NCBI RefSeq assembly: GCF_022750545.1
Contig: NZ_PUIC01000016.1
Span: 167,530 to 231,529 of the forward strand
Reading direction: 5' to 3'
DNA from: Caulobacter sp. CCUG 60055
GTDB lineage: Bacteria; Pseudomonadota; Alphaproteobacteria; Caulobacterales; Caulobacteraceae
Length of the DNA: 64,000 nucleotides
This document shows positions 1 through 7,459 of the stretch, in pieces. Positions within the stretch are counted from its first letter, which is position 1. Every line of letters starts with the position of its first letter. The translations under genes were made by a program, and so were the position numbers. The notes below the pieces were generated by a model. That model had not been told where the DNA came from. It searched no databases and worked only from the letters and a program-made list of their open reading frames with translations.

Positions 1-1353
1 TCGGCCTTGGCGTTCTTTTCGGACATCCGCCTTTCCCTTGCCACCGCCCTCCTTGGCGGGCTTGGCCTTGGCGGGCTTCAGCTTCGTCTCGACGATTATG
101 TTCCGGACCTTGTTGCTGGTCTCCACGCCCTGGGCGATGCGGTCGCGGGCCTTGCCGACCGCGCCGCCGACCTCCCCGATCATGCTCTTGGCGCCGTCGA
201 CCACGTCCTTCTTGATCTGGGAAAGGCCGTTGCGGATGTCCCCGGCGATCGCCCCCCAGTTCAGGGTCAGCACGTCCTTGATCACCGTGCCCAGCATCTT
301 GAAGTAGTCGAGGACGACCTGGATCTCGGTCTTCACGAACGTGAACGCCGTTCGGAACCCGCCGACGAACAGGTCGATGGCGGCCCGGACCATCTGGAAC
401 CGGATGATGATGCTGCCGACGAAGGCGGCGATGATCTCACGTACGATGTTGAAGGCGACGCCGAGGCCGTCCATCACCGTCTTCATCGCGCCGCTGTGCT
501 TGTAGCCGTCGATAAGACCGCCGATCAGCTTGCCGATCCAGCCCATCAGCATGCCGACGACCTGTCCGACCACGCCGAAAACGGCCGCGAGGCCGTCGAA
601 CAGAGTGTGGACGAAACCGCCCTCCTTGCAGCTCTCGACGAAGCCCGCGACAAGCTTGCCGACCCACTCGACGATCTTGGTCATCGCCGGCGCCAGGGCG
701 TCGGTCATCACGCCCTTCAGGCTCTTCATCGCCGCGTCGCTCTGCTCGAAGGCCTTGTTCAGCGCCGACCCCTTGCCCTGGCTTTCGGCCATCGACCTGC
801 CGAAGTCCCAGATCGCCCCCGCCGCGCCGACCGCGCCCTGCAGCACCATTCCCCAGCCGGGGATCATGCCCGCAAGGGCGGTCGCGCCGCTGGCCGCCTT
901 GCCGGCGATGCCGGCGAGGCCATGCGCGCTCTTGGCGGCCTTTTCGGCGACGCCCGCCAGCGCCTGCCCTCCGGCCGCGCCCGCTCGCGCTATGCCGGAC
1001 AGCGGGCCGTGGCTGTTGGCGGCCTTTTCGGCGAAGGCCGTAAAGCTTCGTGCGCTGCCGGCGACCTTTTCGGCCAGGGAGCTGAAACTCTCAGCGCCCC
1101 TCTGCACATTGCCGGCGATCTCCGCGACCTCCTTGACCAGGGTCTGCGACTTGGTCGCCAGCTCGCCGATAGCGGCCGACGCCGCCTTGGCGTTCACGCC
1201 CGTCTCCTTCATCGACATGGCGTTTTCAAAGGCGGCCTTCAGGTCGGCGCCGGCGGCCTTCATCCCGTCAAAGTGCTGCTTGACCCCGGCCGCCGCGGTT
1301 CCAATCTCGGAAACGTCCGCGCCGATTTTGATCAGAACCTTGCTGTCGGCCAT
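1..1353 (-). CDS. Phage tail tape measure protein, N-terminal 451 residues (runs off left edge)
   Basis: The minus frame is open from the ATG at 1353 to base 1, and none of its codons is a stop. The protein starts MADSKVLIKIGADVSEI, followed by a long Ala/Lys-rich helical region, then a hydrophobic segment (about residues 280-330, with runs such as AVFGVVGQVVGMLMGW) and a Lys/Ala/Pro-rich stretch near the edge. This layout is typical of tape measure proteins, which set tail length and line the tail tube. Position directly after the tail chaperone supports the call. The 3' end is missing, so total length is unknown. Confidence 0.85.
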   Translation of the reverse strand, partial: MADSKVLIKIGADVSEIGTAAAGVKQHFDGMKAAGADLKAAFENAMSMKETGVNAKAASAAIGELATKSQTLVKEVAEIAGNVQRGAESFSSLAEKVAGSARSFTAFAEKAANSHGPLSGIARAGAAGGQALAGVAEKAAKSAHGLAGIAGKAASGATALAGMIPGWGMVLQGAVGAAGAIWDFGRSMAESQGKGSALNKAFEQSDAAMKSLKGVMTDALAPAMTKIVEWVGKLVAGFVESCKEGGFVHTLFDGLAAVFGVVGQVVGMLMGWIGKLIGGLIDGYKHSGAMKTVMDGLGVAFNIVREIIAAFVGSIIIRFQMVRAAIDLFVGGFRTAFTFVKTEIQVVLDYFKMLGTVIKDVLTLNWGAIAGDIRNGLSQIKKDVVDGAKSMIGEVGGAVGKARDRIAQGVETSNKVRNIIVETKLKPAKAKPAKEGGGKGKADVRKERQGR

Positions 1354-1372
1354 CACCCGCTCCACTAGAGAG

Positions 1373-1394
1373 CGCCCTGGCGAACCCCAGGGCG
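1373..1394 (-). repeat. Hairpin upstream of the tape measure gene
   Basis: CGCCCTGG and CCAGGGCG form an 8-bp stem around a 6-base loop, about 20 bases before the tape measure start. No T-run follows on the minus strand, so it is not a classical terminator. A second inverted repeat, GGACACG-AG-CGTGTCC, lies at 1439-1454. They may affect mRNA stability between the chaperone and tape measure genes. Confidence 0.5.
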
Positions 1395-1479
1395 ACGCTT
1401 CGATCAGAGTTTCAACGTGTTCCGGGGCGAGACCGGCCGGGACACGAGCGTGTCCAGGCCGGCCGCTTTCGTGAACGGC

Positions 1480-1776
1480 CTATCCCCAGCCCCCCGGGGC
1501 GACGGCCTGCATGTCGGCGATGAAGTCGCCGATCTCGGCCGGCGTTTCACGTTTGGGCTTGTTCAGGCCCAGATAGGCGGCGACGGCGATGTGGACCGGG
1601 GGACCGAACTCGCGCCAGTGGTCATGCATCGCATAGTAGCGACGCAGGCCCCAGCCGGCGCGAATCCGGTCCCACGACCCGCCCTCGCAGCCCGCGGCTA
1701 CGAGTTCGGCGACGATGCCGTCGAAGTTTCCGTCGAACGGTCGTCCGCCGGATCGGCCGCCGCCTCGTCCTCCCCC
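1480..1776 (-). CDS. Tail assembly chaperone, -1 frame extension (gpT-like part of a G/GT pair)
   Basis: This frame is the -1 frame relative to the upstream chaperone ORF. It is open from a TGA at 1983-1981 to the TAG at 1482-1480, but has no ATG, GTG or TTG before an ATG at 1629, which is already inside protein-like sequence (DGIVAELVAAG, then GLRRYYAMHDHWREFGPPV). A protein without its own start, overlapping the end of the previous ORF, just before the tape measure gene, is the classical arrangement for a programmed -1 frameshift product. The G5 run at 1772-1776 (codons CCG GGG GAG) is a plausible slip site. The fused product would be about 190 residues. Confidence 0.7.
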   Translation of the reverse strand, partial: GGGRGGGRSGGRPFDGNFDGIVAELVAAGCEGGSWDRIRAGWGLRRYYAMHDHWREFGPPVHIAVAAYLGLNKPKRETPAEIGDFIADMQAVAPGGWG

Positions 1777-2045
1777 GGCTGATAAGCTCCGGACTGGACG
1801 AGCAGATCGTTGAAGAAAGGCCGCAATCCGTGGAACTCGGAGGTCTTGAGGGTGTGCTTCAGTTCGACCGGGTCGCGGTCGGTGGCCACGGCCACCACCT
1901 CGACCATGGCCGACATCGCCTGCATGAAGGCCTGGCCGTCGAAGGCGGTCTGCACCGCCTCGATATGGGGCCAGGCCCGTTCAAGCCGCTCGAAGGTGTC
2001 GAGGTTCCCTTCGACCGGCTGTCCGCCAATGATGACCTTGGCCAT
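1698..2045 (-). CDS. Tail assembly chaperone (gpG-like, unshifted product)
   Basis: A 115-residue protein beginning MAKVIIGGQPVEGNLDTFERLE, with an acidic, Ser/Thr-rich tail (DEAAADPADD). In siphophages the small protein between tail tube and tape measure genes chaperones the tape measure protein during tail assembly. The ATG follows the tail tube stop codon after 4 bases, so translation is probably coupled; no strong Shine-Dalgarno is visible. The 3' part overlaps the -1 frame extension. Family assignment rests on position and architecture. Confidence 0.7.
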   Translation of the reverse strand: MAKVIIGGQPVEGNLDTFERLERAWPHIEAVQTAFDGQAFMQAMSAMVEVVAVATDRDPVELKHTLKTSEFHGLRPFFNDLLVQSGAYQPGEDEAAADPADDRSTETSTASSPNS

Positions 2046-2049
2046 CGGA

Positions 2050-2796
2050 TCAGGCCGTCGCCGTCTGCGACCAGGTGAAGACGCGCCCCGTGCCGTCGTC
2101 CTGGGCCTGGAAGTCGATCTGCGGCACCAGGTAGTCCTCCTGCTTGAACGGCAGGGTCAGCTTGGTCGAGGTGCAGCACAGCAGGGTGAGCACCGAGGAA
2201 TTGCCCTTGGTGGTCGAGGACAGCACCAGCTGGAAGGTCGGCATCGAGCCCATGATCGGGTTGTTCACGGTCAGGGTCTGGCCGTTGACGGCGTCGCCGT
2301 AGAGGTAGTTGAACGCCACGGCCTTGCCGCTGTCGCCGGCGGCGAAGGTGTAGACCCCGCCGACGCCCAGCGAATACTGGCCGGTGCTCGGGTTGGAGGC
2401 CACCTGCTTCAGCGGCTGGCCGTTGGAGGCGTAGAACACCCCGAGGTCCTGCTTGAACGTGGCGCCGTTGGCGGCGGTCACGGTGTAGGGCGTCGACGCC
2501 GGCACCACGCTCGCCTCGTTGAACGCCTGGACGTTCTGGCCGGCCGCGACGGTCTGGCCGAAGAACAGGGCGTTGTAGATCGCCAGGTTGAGCTGGCCGA
2601 AGCTGGCCTTGCCCTCGATCTTGACCTTGCCCCGCGCCACGTCGAGCGGGAACGAGTTCTGGCCGTACAGGGCCTTGGTGTCGCCGGAGAAGTCGACCGA
2701 CACGTCCTGCACGGCGCCGAACGCCACCGGGGCGCCGCCGCCGACCGGCGTGAAATAAAGATTGCCGACGCCGAACTGATATTGCTTGGCCGCCAT
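2050..2796 (-). CDS. Phage major tail tube protein
   Basis: A 248-residue protein starting MAAKQYQFGVGNLYFTPVGG. It is rich in Gly, Thr, Asn and beta-strand-like segments, as expected for a tail tube protein that polymerises into hexameric rings around the tape measure. The start has a strong GAAGGAG site and lies 2 bases after the stop of the preceding small gene. An unusual pair of adjacent cysteines (LLCCTSTKL) occurs near residue 206. The position between the tail terminator and chaperone genes fits. Confidence 0.8.
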   Translation of the reverse strand: MAAKQYQFGVGNLYFTPVGGGAPVAFGAVQDVSVDFSGDTKALYGQNSFPLDVARGKVKIEGKASFGQLNLAIYNALFFGQTVAAGQNVQAFNEASVVPASTPYTVTAANGATFKQDLGVFYASNGQPLKQVASNPSTGQYSLGVGGVYTFAAGDSGKAVAFNYLYGDAVNGQTLTVNNPIMGSMPTFQLVLSSTTKGNSSVLTLLCCTSTKLTLPFKQEDYLVPQIDFQAQDDGTGRVFTWSQTATA

Positions 2797-2798
2797 GC

Positions 2799-3023
2799 CT
2801 AAAGCTCCTTCGCAAGCGCGCTCTTCAGCTCTTCGAGCTTGTCGAGCAGGTGGTTGTAGGCCTCGGTCGCGCGCGACACGGGGCTGTCGTGGATGTGCCG
2901 GCTGATCCAGTCGGCGACCGCCCGCTCCAGGCGCTCGACCGGCGCCGGAGCGCGGACCGATCGTCTGGAGGCAGGCGGATTGGCCGCGGCCGCCGGGGCG
3001 GCCTCGGGCGCTTCGTCGCTCAT
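2799..3023 (-). CDS. Small phage protein, helical, between tail terminator and tail tube genes
   Basis: 74 residues. The ATG at 3023 is chosen because of the AAGGAGAG site just upstream; the open frame extends further upstream without a good start. The first 30 residues are Ala/Pro-rich and probably disordered. The C-terminal 40 residues (VERLERAVADWISRHIH, then ATEAYNHLLDKLEELKSAL) look like an amphipathic helical pair. I do not recognise a family. Confidence 0.65.
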   Translation of the reverse strand: MSDEAPEAAPAAAANPPASRRSVRAPAPVERLERAVADWISRHIHDSPVSRATEAYNHLLDKLEELKSALAKEL

Positions 3024-3067
3024 CGCGTTCTCTCCTTGTCGTGAAGCGTCGCCCGCAAGGGCGCGGA

Positions 3068-3514
3068 TCAGGGCGCGAGCAGCCTGATCGGCACGATCAT
3101 CAAGGCCTGGCCGTCGAGATCGCCGGGATCCTTGAAGACCTTGCCGTCGATGAAGCAGTGGTGGACCAGCCCGCCGAGGGTCTGGCGCTCGTCGGGCGCG
3201 TAGGGCGGCGGCGCCAGCGCCGCCTCGACCGCGTCGAGGATGGCGTTGTTCGCGCTGGCGGGCGTCGCCGCCGGATCCGCCCCCGCCCGGTGGTAGACCA
3301 CCCACGACGCCGTCAGGACGCGACGGTAGGGCAGACCGGGCTTGGACTTGATCTCCTCGTCATGCTCGGCCTGGCACAGCGCCGGCTGGGCGGCCAGATC
3401 GTCCCAATGACGCAACCGCCGGGCGCGGTGCTCGAAGCCGGTCCCCGCCCCCCAGCGCACGTTTGCCGACAGGGCGAACAGGGCCGCGAACAGCGTTTCG
3501 CGATCCGACGTCAT
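3068..3514 (-). CDS. Probable tail terminator / tail completion protein
   Basis: 148 residues, starting MTSDRETLFAALFALSANV. It contains RRVLTASWVVYH and ends with DGQALMIVPIRLLAP. Position between the HK97 gp10-like gene (4-bp overlap at 3511-3514) and the tail tube gene is where siphophages encode the tail terminator, which caps the tube and joins it to the neck. Assignment is by size and synteny rather than clear motifs. Confidence 0.55.
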   Translation of the reverse strand: MTSDRETLFAALFALSANVRWGAGTGFEHRARRLRHWDDLAAQPALCQAEHDEEIKSKPGLPYRRVLTASWVVYHRAGADPAATPASANNAILDAVEAALAPPPYAPDERQTLGGLVHHCFIDGKVFKDPGDLDGQALMIVPIRLLAP

Positions 3515-4005
3515 GCCGCGCCTCCGACCTGTCGGCGGACCGCGTCGACGGCCGCCTGCCCAAGGGTCTGCGTCATCTCCGCGGCGGCCTCGTCCAAGGC
3601 GAGCCGCAGATAGGGCCGGGGCGGAATCCGCGATCCGGGATGCTTCACCGAGGCGGCGAACACGGGCTTGCCGCCGATCATGAAGGCCAGGGCCTTAGCC
3701 TTCACAGGCAGGATTTCATGCGGCGGGGTCTGGCCGCCGTATTCCTGGATGGCCGCATACTTGACGCCCTGGGAGAACACCCGCGCATAGGTCTCCTCCC
3801 CCCCGCCCGCCACGTCGCTGGCGATGGAGCGCGCCAGGGCGCCGGACCTGATCTGCAACACCTCGCCGGACAGCTTGGCGCGGACGCGGCTCTCCAGCGC
3901 GGAGGCGACCAGGGCGATCTTGTCGCGCACCGCCGCCTGGACCACGGCCGGCATGGCGTCGAAACCGCGCCCCACCGCGTCGATATTGTCGGACACGTTG
4001 AACAT
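3511..4005 (-). CDS. HK97 gp10-like neck / minor tail component
   Basis: 164 residues. The N-terminal half is helical (AAVRDKIALVASALESRVR) and is followed by a middle segment with the SGALARSI, YAAIQEYGG and PPRPYL blocks seen in the HK97 gp10 family of head-tail joining proteins. It sits between the connector and tail terminator genes and overlaps the latter by ATGA. Function in the neck is inferred from family and order. Confidence 0.75.
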   Translation of the reverse strand: MFNVSDNIDAVGRGFDAMPAVVQAAVRDKIALVASALESRVRAKLSGEVLQIRSGALARSIASDVAGGGEETYARVFSQGVKYAAIQEYGGQTPPHEILPVKAKALAFMIGGKPVFAASVKHPGSRIPPRPYLRLALDEAAAEMTQTLGQAAVDAVRRQVGGAA

Positions 4006-4017
4006 CCAGCCCTCCGC

Positions 4018-4587
4018 CTAGCCGGCCACGCGGCGATACGGCGCCAGCATCGCCGCCGCCGCCGCGTTCATGTCTCGCTGGGAAAAGGCCACCACCTCGC
4101 CGACGCCGCCGGACAGCGACTTCGAGACCTGGCCGATGCGGTCGCGGCGGCGGAAGGCCTCGCCGACCAGCTCCACCACGGCTTGGGCCACCGCGACCGG
4201 CGGCGCGGCGTAGCCCGCCGTGTAGCGAACCGTGACCGGCGACCGGTTCGGAAACGCATCGCCGATCAGCGCCAGCGTCTGCCCCTCGAAGAGGAAACCG
4301 TCCCTGCCGCCGGCGGGATCGGCCGGCTGGTTCACCGTCCGCCCCTCGAACGTAACGTCCAGCACGGAGACGATGGGATAGTGGCGCAGCACCATGATCT
4401 GGCCGCCGGTCCCCAGGCGGGTCTCGACACGGTCGGCCAGCAGGAGGTCCCGCTCCAGATAGTCGGCCACAAAGCCGGACGCCGCCGTGATCAGGCCGGC
4501 CAGCAAGGCGTCGCTGGCCGTGCTCTGGGCCATGTCCGGCAGCCAGGTCTTGACGGCCGCCAGGGTGGTAAGGTCGCCCGTCGCCAT
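4018..4587 (-). CDS. Head-tail connector protein (HK97 gp6-like)
   Basis: 189 residues from the ATG at 4587, which is preceded by AGAGGAG. The N-terminal block LAAVKTWLPDMAQSTASDALLAG and the later VRYTAGYAAPP are characteristic of the gp6-like connector family that forms the adaptor ring below the portal. The open frame continues upstream without a usable start. The gene follows the capsid gene after a strong hairpin. Confidence 0.8.
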   Translation of the reverse strand: MATGDLTTLAAVKTWLPDMAQSTASDALLAGLITAASGFVADYLERDLLLADRVETRLGTGGQIMVLRHYPIVSVLDVTFEGRTVNQPADPAGGRDGFLFEGQTLALIGDAFPNRSPVTVRYTAGYAAPPVAVAQAVVELVGEAFRRRDRIGQVSKSLSGGVGEVVAFSQRDMNAAAAAMLAPYRRVAG

Positions 4588-4621
4588 CGCGCGCGCTCCT
4601 CTTCGGATCGACAGGAAAGGC

Positions 4622-4654
4622 CCGGCCGGCGCCCGTGCGGGAGCGCCGGCCGGC
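4622..4654 (-). terminator. Strong GC hairpin between capsid and connector genes
   Basis: Arms CCGGCCGGCGC and GCGCCGGCCGG form an 11-bp stem with an 11-base loop, immediately after the capsid stop codon. On the minus strand it is followed by GCCTTTCC, a poor U-run, so it is probably a partial terminator or a 3' stabiliser that sets capsid expression above that of downstream tail genes. Confidence 0.5.
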
Positions 4655-4661
4655 CGCCGGC

Positions 4662-6200
4662 TCAGCCCTTGGCGATGTTGGTGATCACGCCCACGGCGAA
4701 GGGCGCGTAGACCGCCAGGGTCTCCTCGGCGTAGACGCCCTTCTGGCGCTGACGCGTCGTGATCGGCCAGTCGATCTGGTAGTAATCCTGGCGGACCTTC
4801 ACCTCGGCGACGTTGGGCGTCTCGCTGTTCTGGTATTGCAGCGGCAGGTCCTCGCACCAGCCGAGGATGGTGCCGGGCGGCAGGTTCGGGTGGATCTTGA
4901 TCGGGATCTTCACCCCGCCGTCCAGCAGGAACGGGTTGTAGTAGAAGTCGATCATGCCGCTGGCGGTCATCTGATAGCCGCCGTCAGCCGGGGCCTGATA
5001 GTACTGCAGCAGCGAGCTGGTGCCGGTGCTCAGGCACTTGTCGGTGATGTTCCGCAGCTGCTGGCTGTTGACGTACAGCACGGTGGGCGACACTTGCGAG
5101 GCGTCCCACATCGCCTGCAGCATGTCGTCGATCTCGTTGACCGAGCCGCGGCCCGAGGCGGTCAGGGTCGTGCCGACGCCGGCGGCCCCGGCCGACAGGC
5201 TCTTCACATAGGCCCCCGAACCGGCCTTCAAGGCGGTGGTCAGCAGGCCGTCGAAGGCGGTGGCGTTGGTCGAGCAGTCGGCGCTGACAGCGCTGGCGGG
5301 CTGCCCCGTCCCGGCCAGGGGCGCAGCGAAGACGGCCGAGTTGATCGTGGTGATCGCCTCCAGCTTCTCCGCGCCGGCGAGGCCGACGAACCAGGCGTAG
5401 CCGACCGCGCCGACGACCGGCGCGACGGTCGCCGCCAGGGTCTGCCCCGACGTCACCGCCTGGGTGGCGTTGGCCGACCGGTTCGACGAGCCGCCGTTCA
5501 GGGTGAAGGTCTTGCCGTCGGCGCCGGTCACGGTCTTCGTCGTGGCCACGCCGCCGGCCAGGCTCGAATGCTTGAAGCCTTCGATGCTGAGGGCGACGAC
5601 GATCACCGAATAGGTGGCCGCCGGCAGGCTCGCGCCGGTTCCGGCGGCGGCCAGGGTCGGGGCGGCCGGCGCGCCGAGGGCCAGGCTGTTGTTGCCGCCG
5701 AGCAGCGCCATCTCTTCCTTGAGCATGGTCTTCTGGAGCAGACGGATCGACATGGTCGCCTGCACGTCCTCGAACGACTTGCCGGCGTTGATCGCCTCGA
5801 AGGTCGCCGAATCCTCCTCGCCGATCGTGCGGTAGAGGGCGGCGCGGTCGGCGGCGACATAGTTCATCTGCCCGGCGCGTTGGCCTTCCGGCACCCATCC
5901 GATGGAGTCGAAGCCCGAGCCGGAAAGGCCGGTGATGGTCTTCCAGTTGGTCGCCGCGCCGACGCCGCCGCCGACCCGCGGCAGGCGGTTGCGGATCGGC
6001 GTAGCCGCGGGGAACAGGTTCTTGGCCGGCGCCTGCAGGTCGTAGGCGACCAGGCCTGTGGCGGTGGAGATCGATTTCTCGATGCTGTTCGGATCGACGC
6101 CGGCGGCGCTGAGCACCGAGCGGGCGATGTCCTCGGACGGGTTGGACAGGGAATCGACGACCGCCTTCTTCAGGTCGGCCGATTGCATCACGTGCTGCAT
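4662..6200 (-). CDS. Major capsid protein with an inserted Ig/FN3-like domain
   Basis: 512 residues, with a strong GGAAGGAG site before the ATG. The first 175 and last 190 residues look like an HK97-type capsid protein: helical N-arm, then SGFDSIGWVPEGQRAGQ and DRAALYRTIGEEDSATFEAI, and the C-terminal KIPIKIHPNLPPGT and VRQDYYQIDWPITTRQRQKG. Between residues about 178 and 300 there is a Thr/Ala/Gly-rich beta segment (AATYSVIVVALSIEGF, VGYAWFVGLAGAEKL) that resembles an inserted Ig or fibronectin-like domain. This makes the protein longer than the usual 300-400 residues. No separate decoration protein gene is seen. Confidence 0.85.
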   Translation of the reverse strand: MQHVMQSADLKKAVVDSLSNPSEDIARSVLSAAGVDPNSIEKSISTATGLVAYDLQAPAKNLFPAATPIRNRLPRVGGGVGAATNWKTITGLSGSGFDSIGWVPEGQRAGQMNYVAADRAALYRTIGEEDSATFEAINAGKSFEDVQATMSIRLLQKTMLKEEMALLGGNNSLALGAPAAPTLAAAGTGASLPAATYSVIVVALSIEGFKHSSLAGGVATTKTVTGADGKTFTLNGGSSNRSANATQAVTSGQTLAATVAPVVGAVGYAWFVGLAGAEKLEAITTINSAVFAAPLAGTGQPASAVSADCSTNATAFDGLLTTALKAGSGAYVKSLSAGAAGVGTTLTASGRGSVNEIDDMLQAMWDASQVSPTVLYVNSQQLRNITDKCLSTGTSSLLQYYQAPADGGYQMTASGMIDFYYNPFLLDGGVKIPIKIHPNLPPGTILGWCEDLPLQYQNSETPNVAEVKVRQDYYQIDWPITTRQRQKGVYAEETLAVYAPFAVGVITNIAKG

Positions 6201-6222
6201 GGATCGTGCTCCTTCCGGGGCA

Positions 6223-6248
6223 TTAAAAAAGCCGCTCTCAGGCGGCTT
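6223..6248 (-). terminator. Intrinsic terminator between protease and capsid genes
   Basis: On the minus strand the arms AAGCCGC and GCGGCTT enclose a 6-base loop and run directly into TTTTTTAA. It lies 23 bases before the capsid start, in the middle of the operon, so capsid transcription from the terS promoter would need readthrough or a separate signal. Confidence 0.85.
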
Positions 6249-6298
6249 GGATGCGAACGCCCCGCGAGGCGGTCGACAGGTCGAAACGGTTCGAAGGG

Positions 6299-7459
6299 TC
6301 AGCCCAGCGGGATCGGCTGCGACAGCGCCGCCTTGGTGAGCAGAAAGGCCCGCTCCTCGGGCGTCATGTCGTCCAGCGCCCTGCGCACCGCCTCGGCGCT
6401 CAATCTCGCCCCGACATGGCCGGCGGCGTCCTCGCCCTTGCCGACCGCCTTGGCGAAGGCCCCGCCGGCGGTGCGGGCCGGCAGCGGCGTCGCCTTCAGC
6501 CGGGCCAGTTCGCGGGCCTGCTCGTCCAGCCGCGCGGCCAGGGCTTCGATGCGCGGCGCCGTCTTGGCCAGGGCGTCGGCGAGGCGGCGATTGTCGGCCA
6601 GGACCTTGGCGTGCTCCTCGGCGAGGTCATCGTCGGCTTCCTCCGCCGGGTCGAGGGCCGGATCGGCCTGGGCGTCCTCGGGAGCATGATCGCAGTTGGC
6701 CGGGTCGCATCTGGCCCCCAGCAGGACCAGCTGATCGTGCGCCGCCTGGATGGCGTCGAGCTCGAGCCCCTCGGCGGCGCTCGACGCCGGCGCTTCCTCC
6801 GGCGTCGACGGCTTGGACTGGGCGGGCTTGGCGGCCTGCGCCTGCGGCTCGCCCTTCGGCGGACCGGCCTTGGGCGGCGCGGCCTCCGCCGCCTTGACCA
6901 ACCGCTCGCGCGCCCGCACCACGAAATCCTGCCAGCGCGGCTTGCCCGCGGCCTTGGCCAGTCTTTGAGCCTCGGCGCGAACCGCCTCGTTGGTCGGAGC
7001 ATAGGGCATGCGTTGGGTCCTCGTCTGATCGGCTTTCCACAGGTCGATGACCGCCTCGGGATTGCACGGGCGGTCGACCAGGCTGATTTCGTTGAGCTTG
7101 AGCGCGGTGATGCGGCTGCGGTCGTCGGGGTCGCGCGCCAGCACCTTGCCCCCGATCGAAAAACCCTTGTAGACGCCGGCCCTGACCTTGCGGATCGCTA
7201 CGGGATCGACGATGTGGGTCTCGATGCGGGTGACGCCGTCCTCGTCGACCTCGGCGCCCAGGGTGGTGCCGGCCGCCGACAGCTGGTGCATCTCGCGCAC
7301 CGCCCCGAAGGCCAGATAGTCTGGCAACGCCGCCTTGATCGCTTCCGGCGAGACCGTCTCGCCGGCCTCGTCGCGGGCGCCGGTCGAGGCGATCCCGAAC
7401 ACCCGGATGGTGCCGTCGTCCAGTTCCTCGACCTTGGTCAGTTCGCCATAGAGCTTCAT
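6299..7459 (-). CDS. Prohead serine protease fused to a scaffold-like C-terminus
   Basis: 386 residues. Residues 1-140 form a compact protease-like domain (DDGTIRVFGIASTGARDEAGE; REMHQLSAAGTTLG with a candidate catalytic His; KLNEISLVDRPCNPEAVIDLW with the Ser of the SLVDRP block), similar to XkdF/HK97 prohead proteases that mature the capsid. A Pro/Gln/Ala linker follows, then an acidic, coiled-coil-like region (about 260-335) typical of scaffolding domains. The gene overlaps the portal stop by 4 bp. Fusion of protease and scaffold explains why no separate scaffold gene is present. Confidence 0.8.
   Translation of the reverse strand: MKLYGELTKVEELDDGTIRVFGIASTGARDEAGETVSPEAIKAALPDYLAFGAVREMHQLSAAGTTLGAEVDEDGVTRIETHIVDPVAIRKVRAGVYKGFSIGGKVLARDPDDRSRITALKLNEISLVDRPCNPEAVIDLWKADQTRTQRMPYAPTNEAVRAEAQRLAKAAGKPRWQDFVVRARERLVKAAEAAPPKAGPPKGEPQAQAAKPAQSKPSTPEEAPASSAAEGLELDAIQAAHDQLVLLGARCDPANCDHAPEDAQADPALDPAEEADDDLAEEHAKVLADNRRLADALAKTAPRIEALAARLDEQARELARLKATPLPARTAGGAFAKAVGKGEDAAGHVGARLSAEAVRRALDDMTPEERAFLLTKAALSQPIPLG

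Noticed and set aside
7..1368. Long plus-strand ORF of 453 codons over the tape measure region
   Set aside because: It is Asp/Ala/His/Arg-rich antisense sequence; the minus strand encodes a coherent tape measure protein with proper start.
6280..6300. GGTTCGAA-like sequence that could be a tRNA T-loop
   Set aside because: No cloverleaf can be formed around it; no tRNA gene was found in the window.
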